In this document: piece after piece, positions 47,401 through 57,726 of the stretch
Position numbering within the stretch: position 1 is the stretch's first letter
Layout: each line of letters starts with the position of its first letter
Position numbers and translations under genes: made by a program
The notes under the pieces: model-generated
What the model was told of the DNA's origin: nothing
The model's input: the letters and a program-made list of their open reading frames with translations, nothing else
Databases searched by the model: none
NCBI GenBank assembly: GCA_023374045.1
Contig: CM041779.1
Location: 141,505,801-141,569,800 of the forward strand
Source of the DNA: Limonium bicolor
Taxonomy: Eukaryota > Streptophyta > Magnoliopsida > Caryophyllales > Plumbaginaceae
DNA length: 64,000 nt
Reading direction: 5' to 3'

Positions 47401-47900
47401 GCAAGTTGAAGCAACGCCCGAACAGCCACACCCCGACGCCGACTTACAGGATCCGCCGCCATCGCAACCAATGGCGGGATAACTCCAAGTTCAGCAAGTG
47501 ATTTTCTCGTCTCAGCGTGTTCTCTCGTCAACCTCTCGATCTCTCTCGCTGCTCTCTCTTTCTCCTCCCAACCTTTCCCAAATACAATCTCCTTCACGGC
47601 TCTTTTCTGCCTTGCATCCGTCGATGATGTCATAACGAATTCCATCTCCGCCTTCGATTTTTCGTTCTGGTCTTCTAATTCGTGTCGCTTGATTATATCG
47701 ATGAGTGATTCCTCCGGATTTATGTTGACGCGGTGTGGCGGTGGGGAGAGTGTAGGGTTGTTTTTAGCGTTGATGGTGGAGGAAGTGGATGAGCAGTTCC
47801 GGAGAAGGAGACGGCGAATTGTGTTGAATAATCGGAGTCTGGATTTGGCTAATCGAGAGGGAGTCGATGTAGTAAATGGAGAAGCAGATGGATTTGACAT
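44410..47900 (-). CDS. Armadillo-repeat protein, two exons, 463 aa
   Basis: Exon 1 is 47900-47386 and exon 2 is 45286-44410. The donor AC|GTAAGT and acceptor TTGCAG|GAAC are in phase 2 and join GSVT to NTTRMVEAGILSAIPN. The CDS is 1392 bases including the stop. Residues 1-55 are Ser/Thr-rich and basic (RLRLFNTIRRLLLRN). About 95-135 is charged and probably helical (EEKERAAREIERLTREHAET). From about 140 come ARM-type helices: LGVIPPLVAMA, GVAVRALLQLA, AGILSAIP, LKDACLTSLYNLSTI, EKSLATLGNLVIT, LSLYILMILAHQ, ASGIVPVLLEVGLLGSA. The tail is basic (KKLIKRMVKQ). There is no U-box. ARM proteins of this plant type are protein-binding scaffolds; the exact role is unknown. No frameshift is present, so it is probably functional. 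The start is the first ATG of the frame. Confidence 0.88.
45287..47385 (-). other. Intron of the ARM-repeat gene (2.1 kb)
   Basis: The GT-AG boundaries are given by the coding frame on each side. The intron is AT-rich and contains a Harbinger/Tourist-like MITE at 46309-46664. I see no other gene in it. Confidence 0.8.
46309..46664. mobile_element. Tourist-like MITE in intron
   Basis: The ends are GGTATCCACAGTGG on the left and CCATTGCAGATGCCC on the right, imperfect inverted repeats. TTAA borders each end, fitting the TTA/TAA target of PIF/Harbinger MITEs. Length is 356 bp with no coding capacity. A second internal CAGTGGTGTGGAATCCACACC palindromic stretch lies near 46370-46392. Confidence 0.55.
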
Positions 47901-48684
47901 GATTGTTGTGATTTGATTCTCGATCGCTGTTTATGTTGGTGGAAAATTGAATCTCGTGGTAGCTAGTTCATAACCTGCTAGCTATTTAGCGTCTCTGTTG
48001 AGGATGTATGTAATGTAATGTAACTGTTTGTTTGTTTGTTTGTTTTATAGTATGGTATGCGGGAATAAATGACAGAGGTAGGGGAAGGGGAGAAAGGGAG
48101 GGAAAGTAGGGGGGAGCAGGTGAGAGAACTGGGAAGTTTCAAATGTACTTATATTCTAATTCAGCTGTTGTTGCAGGAGAGACAGCAAATTAGAGAGAGA
48201 TGAGAAGATAGTAGTAAGAGAGAAATGGGGTTTGAGAATGCTGTTTCCCGGCATGTGGGTTCTGTCCGTCGTCCACCCACACAGTTGCGGCCAGAAGTTA
48301 AATATAAATGTATGCTTATAAATTTGTTGAGCGTTACAATCTTACATATAGCAATATGTTCTATCATCAAATTATTATCAAATTTTTCTCTTTCAAAAAA
48401 AAATTATTATCAAACTTTCATTATTTTACACAATTTTATTTTATTAAAATTATATTTTAAAAAAATATTTTTTTATTGTCAGAAAAATTATGGGATCCGA
48501 ATCCACCCGAACCCGTGCACCCACTCTCTTCGAATACAAAACTGCATTCTCTTCTGTAATTAAAAAAATTAAGGTTTTGTTTGTGCTCCCTGCAGTTTTA
48601 ATGAAGTTCATGTGGGTTTCCACTAATAAATTCCCTAATTAATCTACATTGTTAATTAGCTTCGTTTCTCGAGGGAGAGTGGAC
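47901..48684. other. Upstream region of the ARM-repeat gene
   Basis: For the minus-strand gene this is promoter and 5' leader. A CAAACAAACAAACA run (minus strand) and GA/CT-rich tracts (about 48070-48140) lie here. No clear TATA box can be chosen. Poly-A and T tracts follow near 48390-48470. No gene is seen. Confidence 0.4.
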
Positions 48685-48692
48685 AATATAGT

Positions 48693-49470
48693 TAGAGCTG
48701 ATCATAATGTGTTCGGCCCGGGGTAGCCCGGCCCGATCCGGCCGTAAAAAAACCCGATAAGCCCGAGCCCGATGGGCTTCCGGGCGGGCCTGGACATAAA
48801 ATCAGGCCCGAATAAAAAACCGGGCCGGGCCGTGGCAACATTTGTAAGCCCGTGGGCAAGCCCGGCCCGGCCCGATTATATATTAATTATTATTTTTTCA
48901 AAATATAATATATAAATATATAATATAATTTATTTTTATAAAATATATACTCAAATTATATAATCCCTCCGTTCTGAATTGACCGTCCTGTTTACTATTT
49001 GGATATGTCGTTTGACTTCAATTTTTAACATATAAGATAAATTAATTTTGAAATTTCAAATTTTGGCATATGATTCCTTACATGAAACTATATGTTACAA
49101 AATTTAGTTTTCTAAAATTATTTATTTTGTCTTATGCTTAATATTGAAGTGAAAAACGTGTCATAAAGCAACAGACGGTCAATTCAGGACGGAGGGAGTA
49201 TAAATTATAAATAAAATGTACATATAGTATATAAATCTACACTAAAATTATATTAAATTAATTTTTTTTAATTAATTTATATAAAAAATATAAAAAAACC
49301 GGGCCGGGCGGGCCCGGGCTTCGGCAAAACCTAAAAAAAACCGGGCCTAGCCCGGCCCGCCCGAACATATAAAAAACCGGGCTTGGGTTTCTGAAATAGG
49401 CCCGACGGGCCTAAAATTTTCTTCTGGCCCGGCCCGAAACCCGGCCCGTCCGCCCGAATGATCACCTCTA
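48693..49470. mobile_element. hAT-like non-autonomous element (778 bp) with 8-bp TSD
   Basis: The left end TAGAGCTGATCAT and the right end, read inversely, TAGAGGTGATCATTC are terminal inverted repeats. AATATAGT is duplicated on both sides (48685-48692 and 49471-49478), a perfect 8-bp target duplication as made by hAT transposases. Both subterminal regions are dense in GGCCCGG and CCGGGCC, which gives potential for long hairpins. The middle is AT-rich and contains a second MITE. No transposase is present. Confidence 0.85.
48963..49198. mobile_element. Stowaway-like MITE nested in the hAT element
   Basis: The ends are ATCCCTCCGTTCTGAATTG and, inversely, CTCCCTCCGTCCTGAATTG, flanked by TA on both sides (48961-48962 and 49199-49200). 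These are classic Stowaway (Tc1/mariner) features. The length is 236 bp and it is non-coding. It must be younger than its hAT host. Confidence 0.85.
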
Positions 49471-49478
49471 AATATAGT

Positions 49479-50929
49479 TAATGAGTCAATCCTAGCTAGA
49501 TAAATTAATATGAGCTACTAATTCACTATAGATTCCACTTTCAAAATAAGTATAGCTATTAAGAATTGAGTTTTAGTTTTATAATTAAAAGTAAACTCAT
49601 CTCAAGACTTAAATTTAAAATAGGAGGTAATACAAAATAAATTAACCTTGTCGTTTTTCCAACACCATGGAGATTATAAAAATCAAACAAAGAAGAAGAT
49701 CAATATATCCGACATTGCTGCCGTGACCCGTAGTTGACCAGAATTTATATAACAAACAATAGTCAAGTTATACTATCGTGAAGACTACTCTCACAAAAAA
49801 ACTCTTTAAGTTAAAACAATGTTTTTCCAAACCCAAATTCGGGGTTTTGGAAGATGAGTTGATGGAAATTTTAACTACTTCTCAAGTCTACTTCCTCCAA
49901 AGAAAGTAGTGCCTAACTCCGTGGATGTCAGGAGGGAATTCTTTGTTAAAGTTGCAACAAAAAGGAAATGAGACAATATGTTCAAGATCAAGACTGTTTT
50001 TTTTTCACATCATATAGATCAAAAGTTGGGAGATATAGGTCTTATACCACCCAAAACAACTGTCTGGGATATAGACACCCTTCATTTTTAGTATTTAAAT
50101 TTTGTTTTTAACGACCATGAAATGTTAAACTATTTATAATAAATTATTAATTCATATAATTAAATTGTTAATTTTTTGTAATATTATTGGTTATTAATTT
50201 ATCAAATACTGTCTTATAACTTTTAATATAATTTTTGAGCTAGGTTTTTAGTTATTTAATTTTGGTTAAGAAACTTTTAAAAAATGATACAAAATTTCAA
50301 AAAGTAAAATTTTTGGGAATACTTACTCTTAGTAAATAGATCGTATTTTTTGAAATTTAATTTACTAATACCTTCTTCTTATGCACTTTATCTAGGGATA
50401 ATTAGGGGACAACTAGTTAATCTCAATTAGCTTCCCCACCCATCTACTTGCTATGTTCTAATTTGGTTCATGGGTCTTGCCAATTAGAAAAATGGATATT
50501 GACTGAGGAAAACAGCTAACCGGCTTTGGGATATCTCATTTCAATGTTTTTTCTTATAGTATTATACCTGTGACTGGCTCCTTCTTATGGACATGAAGGT
50601 TCTAACTGTTGATAGCAAAGCTAATGAAGTAGTTGTGATTACTTCATTTTGTCTTTTTTTATATATAATTAGAGGTAGAAGACCAAATTGACCACAAAGC
50701 TATGGTAAACAGCGGAAATTGTACACTACTAAACCAGGACTGTCTACCTCCTTACAATTTATCCTTACTAACCTTATATGAACTGCTTTTTTTTCTTCTT
50801 CAAATTTTAGTCCTTTATAGGCTCTTTTCTCTACATGAGAACTTACTAACACGAGAAAACTTGTTGAATCCTAGGGTGAATTTCTTAAAGCGCTGCTTCT
50901 TTCTAGAATTAGGCTAAGCTATGTTTATC
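49479..50929. other. AT-rich intergenic DNA
   Basis: No ORF with a recognisable domain, no terminal repeats and no RNA gene seen. A short plus frame (50702-50917) is hydrophobic by composition only. Confidence 0.4.
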
Positions 50930-51430
50930 TTTTGTCTCATGGCACTGGCTCTAGATCCTTCCTTAGCTGCATGATCCTCTTGAGGGGATTTATTGCTCGT
51001 CTCTCGGATGAAATCTTCAAGGTTTCTAAGTGCACGATCTTCATCATAGACAGGACATCCAAACTCCTTCACCAATTGTAGTGTTTGTCTCGCTTCTTCT
51101 TGCGGCTACCTTGGGATCTTGCTCCACATCCACCTGAGCTTATAACAGCTCAAAACCTTAGGGAAACTCTGACTCATCAAACAAAATTTTAAGATCTTCC
51201 CCATCCCCATCTCCTTCCACTAGCTCTACCTGAGCGTTAACATGCTTTGATTGAATGCCTTTGCCCCTCTAGCTTAGCATTTGTACCTGTTAATTCCACC
51301 GTGAAGCAATATTCAAGGTTGCCGACCTCCCAGCATGACATATCAACGTCTTGAAACCCAACCTAATCATTACTGATAATCTCTTCAACCACTAGATCAT
51401 GAATCGCTCCAAGCCTGGTAACTGGCTCAC
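50930..51430 (-). pseudogene. Unidentified degenerate coding remnant
   Basis: The base composition is richer in GC than the flanks, and minus frames give protein-like text such as LGAIHDLVVEEIISND, VDMSCWEVGNLEYCFTVELT, and DEDRALRNLEDFIRETSNK, separated by stops and shifts. I do not recognise the family. It may be an old transposon ORF or a gene fragment. Confidence 0.3.
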
Positions 51431-51668
51431 GAACAGAGACTGTGTAATAAGAAACATCATTAGGATTAGGATTACATTAGTTTGAGTTTTTTATTAAATC
51501 AGTTCTTTTAGTTTATTAATGGTTGTTAGCTTAGAAAACATCTTTTGTACATATATACATCAGATCTATCATTCAATGTAATATAGAAAAAAGGACATAC
51601 TCTCTGTAACAAAACTACAAATAGCAAGAAAGTAATATAAGTTGTTATTTAAGAATCTCCTTCTCGAA

Positions 51669-52136
51669 ATGGTATCAAACCTTCGTATGCGATCTACACC
51701 TCAAAACTCTTCTTCATCTTCTAGACCTCAGAGCACCCCTTGTCCCATCTTCCATGGCTGACAAAGAAAAAGAAAAACAAATCATAACAGAATTTGAGAC
51801 AGAATCGTTAAGCGGTGGAGTCTCACAAGGTATTCCTCTTTATCTTCATCCTAGTGACCAACAGAGCAATTTATCGCACCCATCTTCATAGGAGAGGGTT
51901 TAGGAGCCTGGAAGAGGAAAGTCACCGTTGCTCTGAAGGCAAAGAGAAAATTTGGCCTTCTTGATCGATCTTTCAAAGCTCAAAGTCGTGACGATCCTCT
52001 ATATTTAACCTCGGAGAAAACAAATCACATGATCACCTCATGGCTTTCTCAATCAGTCAATAGAAACATAGCGGAGACCATTATCTACTTTGATTTAGTA
52101 GCGGACGCATGGGATTCATTGGGCAAGATGTGCGGC
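51669..52136 (+). pseudogene. Copia gag fragment
   Basis: ATGGTATCAAAC at about 51669 resembles a primer site. An ATG at 51754 starts MADKEKEKQIITEFETES, then, after a one-base shift, APIFIGEGLGAWKRKVTVAL, KAKRKFGLLDRSFK, TNHMITSWLSQSVNRNIAET and FDLVADAWDSLGKM follow. These match the N-terminal part of copia gag. The upstream 51440-51668 may be its LTR but its ends are not clear. The frame is cut at about 52136, where other repeat DNA begins. Confidence 0.65.
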
Positions 52137-54061
52137 TGTAGACACCAAAAATTCTCACCCCATGAAGCAAATTCCAAAAAAAATAAATACAATATGAGGG
52201 GTCGTCGCCTTTCTTTCCAAAATGTACGAAACCATCATTTTACGATAAAATTTTAAACCAATTTTCAAGCATTTTTAAAAAAAAAACCCATTTTTCGAAG
52301 ATGAATTTTCAAACAATAATATGTCTTAGACTTACCCTTTTTTTTAGTTATTTTCAATTTAATTTCCTTAGTCGTAGGCAAATGTGTATACTTTATTTTT
52401 ACGTACATTATTTTGTCATTTTCATGTTGTTATTTTTGAAAAAGAAAACATTTCATTTTTTATTGACTAAACCTTTTATTTTTATTCTACATATACATTT
52501 TTTTTAATTGTCTCAATCCATGTTTGACCCGTTTGACCAAAGTTGACCGACCCAATTTGAAACCAGAATCTGTCCAATGAAACCCTAAATCTGTTTCTTA
52601 TAAAAGGAAGAGTAAAACAGTAGCCGCAGGGGCCCGATTCACTTCTTGCTCCATCCACGACTGTCTGCCCTCAGTTCATTCTTTTCTACCTTCATCCAAA
52701 ACTCAATCGAAAATTTTTCCAGCGGCCTCCGATACTGGCTTCCTCCTCTCGCGAATAACATTATCATCTCCCTCAAGCCCAACCCCGCTAACAGTGGTCG
52801 TCGGACTCCTTTTCCCGACACTATTCCCTTCTCGATCTCACCAGTCCTCGTCTCCCATTTCATGCGACTCGTTTCATCTCCCCCCAACGAAATCGGCGAC
52901 AATTATCCTGCTTCCGGCCCTGAATATTCGACGCCGCCTTCAGTGTGAATCGACGACGCTCGTTCCGGCCTTTCGAGTTGTCATCGATCTCAACATCCGC
53001 CTCTGTTATGCTAAATAAACCGTACTGGACCCCGACCTCGTTGCCGGTATCGCACTCCCCTCCGGCCTTGGGAGAATTACCAGTGACATCCGACAACGTT
53101 GGTGTAGGTTCCGCCCCGGTGAGATTTTTCGGTGATTCATTTTTAAAGCGATGCAAGCCCAGATTATTTTGTAATGTCTGCCCGTTTCCAGTGTTTCTTG
53201 TTTCTGGGTTTTCAGTTGGTAATATGCTCCGACCTATCTCTTGTCGGGTGCCTCATACATCTTTTGAAATGGATGTTAGTTCTTTATCTGGTTTGGTAGA
53301 TTTTAAGCATGGAAAACGCGTTTAGATCTGTTGAATACTAGATCTATTCGAATCTGTTGAATATGTGATCACAAGATGTTGGTAAATCATTACTTGTCGT
53401 TTATTCTCGAAAGCTATCACGGCATTTGTCTGGCCGTCTTGTTGAATTTGCGTTTGGTAGTGGATCTTCCACTCTTGCGTTCTGCTGACTCTGTTCAATG
53501 CTCCACACTGGGTTTGCTCGACGGCGTAATCAATTTCTGGATTCTGGATACTTATCTTGTGTTGCTGCAGTTTGATCGGATCACACCCTTGATTCTTTTG
53601 CTCGGTGTGTTGATAATCTGACTTACCAAATCATTTGTTACTCGGTTGACCCAATTTGACTGTTGATGAAAAATTAAGGTAATTTGGGTTTACGAAGCAG
53701 TTAGCTTCATCGGCTGACCTAGTCTGATTTACATTTCGAGTTTGATGAGCTTATCAATTTTGAGACTATTTGCAAAAGTTTTTACTTAGCATCGACTCAT
53801 TCATCCTGCTTAATTATGAGCCCATTTATGTTGATACTTGGTTCGAAATGAGGAAACCTACTTCTTTTCTGTATTGTTTGCGTCTTCAGAAAAGTCCCTT
53901 CGATTGGTTTGTATGGTTAAAGTGATTGGAGAGAAGTTAATCAGCAGGGGTCCTATCCTTTTTCCGGCCTTTTGGATAATTAGGGGCCCACGTGTTCCCT
54001 TTTGCCTTGGGCCTCTGTGATGTCATGGATCATCGGGATGAACTTTTGTTGCTAAATGCTA
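52137..54061 (+). other. LTR-like or promoter-like region without identified gene
   Basis: TGTAGACACCAAAAATTC at 52137 looks like a plant LTR start and breaks the copia gag frame. A CCAAT-like word (52574) and a TATA box (52598) follow, then a C-rich segment with frames 52646-52948 and 52945-53325 on the plus strand that show no known domain. It may be the 5' part of an unclassified LTR element running into the gap. No primer site was found. Confidence 0.35.
52598..52607 (+). promoter_or_regulatory. TATA box
   Basis: TTATAAAAGG, with a CCAAT-like word 24 bases upstream and a switch to C-rich transcribed-looking DNA about 30 bases downstream. It probably drives an LTR transcript. Confidence 0.4.
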
Positions 54062-54561
54062 NNNNNNNNNNNNNNNNNNNNNNNNNNNNNNNNNNNNNNN
54101 NNNNNNNNNNNNNNNNNNNNNNNNNNNNNNNNNNNNNNNNNNNNNNNNNNNNNNNNNNNNNNNNNNNNNNNNNNNNNNNNNNNNNNNNNNNNNNNNNNNN
54201 NNNNNNNNNNNNNNNNNNNNNNNNNNNNNNNNNNNNNNNNNNNNNNNNNNNNNNNNNNNNNNNNNNNNNNNNNNNNNNNNNNNNNNNNNNNNNNNNNNNN
54301 NNNNNNNNNNNNNNNNNNNNNNNNNNNNNNNNNNNNNNNNNNNNNNNNNNNNNNNNNNNNNNNNNNNNNNNNNNNNNNNNNNNNNNNNNNNNNNNNNNNN
54401 NNNNNNNNNNNNNNNNNNNNNNNNNNNNNNNNNNNNNNNNNNNNNNNNNNNNNNNNNNNNNNNNNNNNNNNNNNNNNNNNNNNNNNNNNNNNNNNNNNNN
54501 NNNNNNNNNNNNNNNNNNNNNNNNNNNNNNNNNNNNNNNNNNNNNNNNNNNNNNNNNNNNN
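54062..54561. other. Assembly gap of 500 N
   Basis: A placeholder run of exactly 500 N. The right side is internal DNA of a LARD, so its 3' LTR and most of its interior are presumably missing. Confidence 0.95.
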
Positions 54562-54799
54562 GAACCTCGGGTACGAGTATTTTGCATGCACAGAAGATAA
54601 TTTGTGGTTGTGAGGAACTGCGAAATTAATTAGTAAATAGATAAAGAAAAGCAAAGATATTGGTTAGGCTGATAAACTTTAATTTAACAACAACTATATA
54701 TGTGTTTTTTTTAACAAGAGTAAAAAAAACGGAAATAAGTGAACAAAAAGAAACAAAAATAAATGCAGTTTAAGTAAACAATAAAATTAAAATAAAGAA

Positions 54800-55130
54800 A
54801 AAGGACAAATTAAATTGCGGGAATTTAAATGACAAGGGAATTTAAAGAACTGAATTTAAATGTTAGTAGTTAGAGTACTGGAATTTAAATGACAGAAATT
54901 TAAATGACAGAATGTAAATGTTAGTAACTAGTTGACAAAATTTAAAGGACAGAAATTTAAATGACAGAAATTTAAATGTTAGGAGTTAGATTGCTGAAAT
55001 TTAAATGTTAGGAGTTAGATTGCTGAAATTTAAATATTAGAAGTTAGATTGCTGAAATTTAAAGGACACTGGAAATTTAAATAACTGGGAATTAAATGAC
55101 AGGAAATTAAAGGACTGAAATATAAATAAC
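54800..55130. repeat. AATTTAAATG short repeats in LARD leader
   Basis: GAAATTTAAATG or a close variant followed by ACAG or TTAG occurs about a dozen times at 15-45 bp spacing. TTAAATGTTAGGAGTTAG appears as a larger unit near 54980-55050. The repeat lies just after the primer site in element orientation. No ORF. Confidence 0.75.
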
Positions 55131-55250
55131 TGTAAGTAAATAATAGAAATTAATAGAAATAAAAATAAACAAACAACAAAATAATATAAACAGAATATTA
55201 TAGTATAGCAAGTAAGCTACCGAAAACTAGGGAAATTGATGGAATCAATT

Positions 55251-55268
55251 TCCCCGGCAACGGCACCA
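55251..55268 (-). other. Primer binding site, tRNA-Asp type, one mismatch
   Basis: The minus strand is TGGTGCCGTTGCCGGGGA, equal to the first LARD's site apart from one base. It lies 6 bases inside the LTR. Confidence 0.8.
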
Positions 55269-55274
55269 AAAACT

Positions 55275-56893
55275 TGTTGGGTAAATACTATACATTAATA
55301 TATATAGATTTACAGCAAACTAAAAGGCAAGTGCACCTTAGTCGGAGTAGTACAACAAGTGTCGTATCCACAGGGAAATTGTTCAATTATCCTAGTCTCA
55401 GTATTTAATAAAAACAGTAAAAAGGGGTTTAGCCGGAGGCAAGCTTGATTTGTTGTTGGATCAGTACAGAAATAATAAACACAGTAAAATAAGGTGAATT
55501 AATTGATGTGGATGGAAAAAGGTATCCTAGGATAGCGGGGGAATTGCCTAAATTACTTAAACAGATTTATAACCTTGTCTCAATTATTTATTGTCTATTG
55601 GAGTTAATAATTGTCAGTTACGAACTCTTAGTAATAGCCTCAGTATTTTCCTGCTCAATCCGGAGTGTAAATACCAAGGTTTATTCCTTTGTGGTACTTT
55701 GACTATCTCAAAACCATATGTTGATAGTTACCATAAAAATGCAGTTGTTTGTCACGCAAAGCATTTAACAATATTTGCTTAAAGGAATTAAAACAAGTTT
55801 AAAAAGAGAGACAGGTGATAAATATTGATTTACGTAATATTAGAATCAAAACCCTCATCCTAGGATACAAAAGAAAATTACTCAGACATTAACGGAGATA
55901 AAAAGATAGCACAAATAAAATTAGCCATTATTTCAGAGAAAGAACGGGACTGCACTCGCTCTCACTTCTGCTGCCTCTCTTCTATTTCTTTTGTTTCTGC
56001 TGAGTACGTGAGTAGTGAGTGTGGTGGTGTTACGGGAGAAGATGAATGGAAGAGAATGATGGAGTGTGATGAGCGATGGTCTGTTGTGTTTAATCTCCCG
56101 CACACCTGTTTATGGTAGAAGGACTGGGTTTATATAGAAGCAGGGGAAGGTTGAAGATAGAGTTGGAGAGGAGACAGAACTGAGTACGCGTGAGGGATTT
56201 AAGGCAGGCGCCTAATATTGCTGAAGTAGTAGATAGATATGTTTGCAGGCGCCGCAGAAAATTGGAGAAGACGGTCGACGTAGTTGCAGCTCTATTTGTT
56301 GTCCGGTCTTATTTCCACGGACAGTTCTATTTCTTGTCCGTCCATATTTCCACGGACACATTGTGTCCTTGCTTCTGTCCGCCCCTTGTCCGCCCTTATA
56401 TCCCCGGTCATGTTGATATTCCTTGTTTTGTCCGGCCATATATGCACGGACGTGACACGGACGTTGATTTTGCCGCGTCCGAACCGGAGTCCGGACCACC
56501 ATGGTTCGGACACGTCTATTGTGTCCACCCATTTCTCTGCGGACGAACCGCGGACGGCTTCTTGTCCGGCCTTATTAACCCGGACATGGCACGGTTTCCA
56601 TTTGTGTTGTGTCCGAACCACCGTCCGGACCGGACTGGTTCGGACGAAGCTTAGTTTGCTTCCAAAATGTTCGTTTCAGCTCCGATTTGAGATCCGTCTG
56701 CGCCTATGCGTTTGTCTCTTCGTGTACTTTGCTCCTAGCTTGGTTTTCCTCATGTTTAACCAATAAATTTGTGAGATAACCAATAAAACATAAACTAGAG
56801 GAAAAACATACGATAAGTGAGAAATGAGCAAGAAAAGTGCTAATATAATATATGAAATACACCCATAAAACATGCTCATTTGGACACTTATCA
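55275..56893 (-). repeat. 5' LTR of second LARD (1619 bp)
   Basis: The plus strand runs TGTTGGGTAAATAC to CACTTATCA. The region 56280-56660 is packed with TCCG/CGGA words in inverted arrangement, for example GTCCGAACCA with TGGTTCGGAC around 56610-56644. That is the same position as the GC-rich palindromic block of the first LARD, but with different repeat units. Confidence 0.8.
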
Positions 56894-57196
56894 ATATTTC
56901 TCATACATTAATATTGTGGGAGAAACTTCCACATTCTTCAGTGATTTTAAACATTTTCAAAAGTTCAAAGGGATGAGGATTTTGTGTATTATCTTTGCAG
57001 TGGACAATATTAGCACCTTTGCATCAGATAACTAGGTCCACGCTCATTTGCAGATCTTGAAGATTTGCTAATCCAGCATAAACAAGAAAGTAGATGTTAA
57101 AGAAAAGTTATCAGTTAGAAGAACTAACAACACATAGCATGTCAAGTGACAGCACTAGCATCTACTCGCGGGCCACACTGGCACATTAACCTAGGT
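56894..57196 (-). other. Possible ankyrin-like exon remnant
   Basis: On the minus strand, about 57095-56935 translates as AGLANLQDLQMSVDLVI, stop, CKGANIVHCKDNTQN, which loosely resembles one ankyrin repeat (GANI-xxx-KDN). One stop interrupts it. The assignment is weak. Text near 57110-57160 recurs at about 58985-59050 as part of the local duplication. Confidence 0.25.
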
Positions 57197-57726
57197 CTGG
57201 CTCTGATACCATATGTAACACCCCATATGGGTAACTGTCCATCGACCTAGCTCTCAAACCATTCCAGCTTGAAAACTAGCCACTTTAAGCCCTTTGTCCT
57301 TACTTGGTCTTAAAAGTGGAAGGTCTTGTTGTTGTAGTCTACCAATATCTATCCTTATAAACCACTCATATTACTACTTAAATCTCGATGTGGGATGGGG
57401 GTATTACATACTTCCCCACTCAAAGAAAGTGGTGTGCTCGTCGCAAGTCTAACATCAAAGTCCCATGGACTTCTTCGATAGGTGTCGGGTATTCCATCAC
57501 AACACTATCCCGAGTCAGCTCTGATACCGTTAGAAACATCCCATATGAGCAACTGTCCAACAACCTAGCTCCCAAGCCATTGCGGGTTGAAAACTAGCCA
57601 CTTTAAGCCTCTGTCCTCAATTGGTCTTAAAAGTGGAAGACCTTGTTGATCTAGTAAACCCATATGTATCCTTATAAACCATTCACATTTACTACTCATA
57701 TCCCGATGTGGGATGGAGGTATTATA
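57197..57726 (-). mobile_element. TRIM with two 195-bp LTRs and an extra primer site
   Basis: LTR copies 57214-57408 and 57532-57726 share CATATG-GCAACTGTCC-like starts, GAAAACTAGCCACTTTAAGC, and CGATGTGGGATGG ends. Between them 123 bases contain a C-rich purine-tract complement (CTTCCCCACTC) next to the left LTR and a primer site complement (AGCTCTGATACC) next to the right one. Another CTCTGATACCA lies outside the left LTR at 57201-57211. No coding capacity exists. It is terminal-repeat-in-miniature by size. Confidence 0.75.

Larger units (their letters stand above)
54562..56893 (-). mobile_element. Second tRNA-Asp-primed LARD, 3' part lost in gap
   Basis: Read on the minus strand: LTR (56893-55275), a tRNA-Asp-type primer site (55268-55251, one mismatch), then an A-rich leader with short repeats until the gap. 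The LTR start TGATAAGTGTCCAAATGAGC and about 100 following bases are nearly the same as in the first LARD (4593 downward), but most of the body differs. The right flank is ATATT. Confidence 0.75.

Noticed and set aside
53992..54654. Four long frames through 54062-54561.
   Set aside because: They are open only because N is not a stop. The flanking codons are few and unrelated.
57214..57408. Cassandra-type TRIM with 5S rRNA in the LTR.
   Set aside because: LTR ends and size fit a TRIM, but I could not find the 5S internal promoter words in it.
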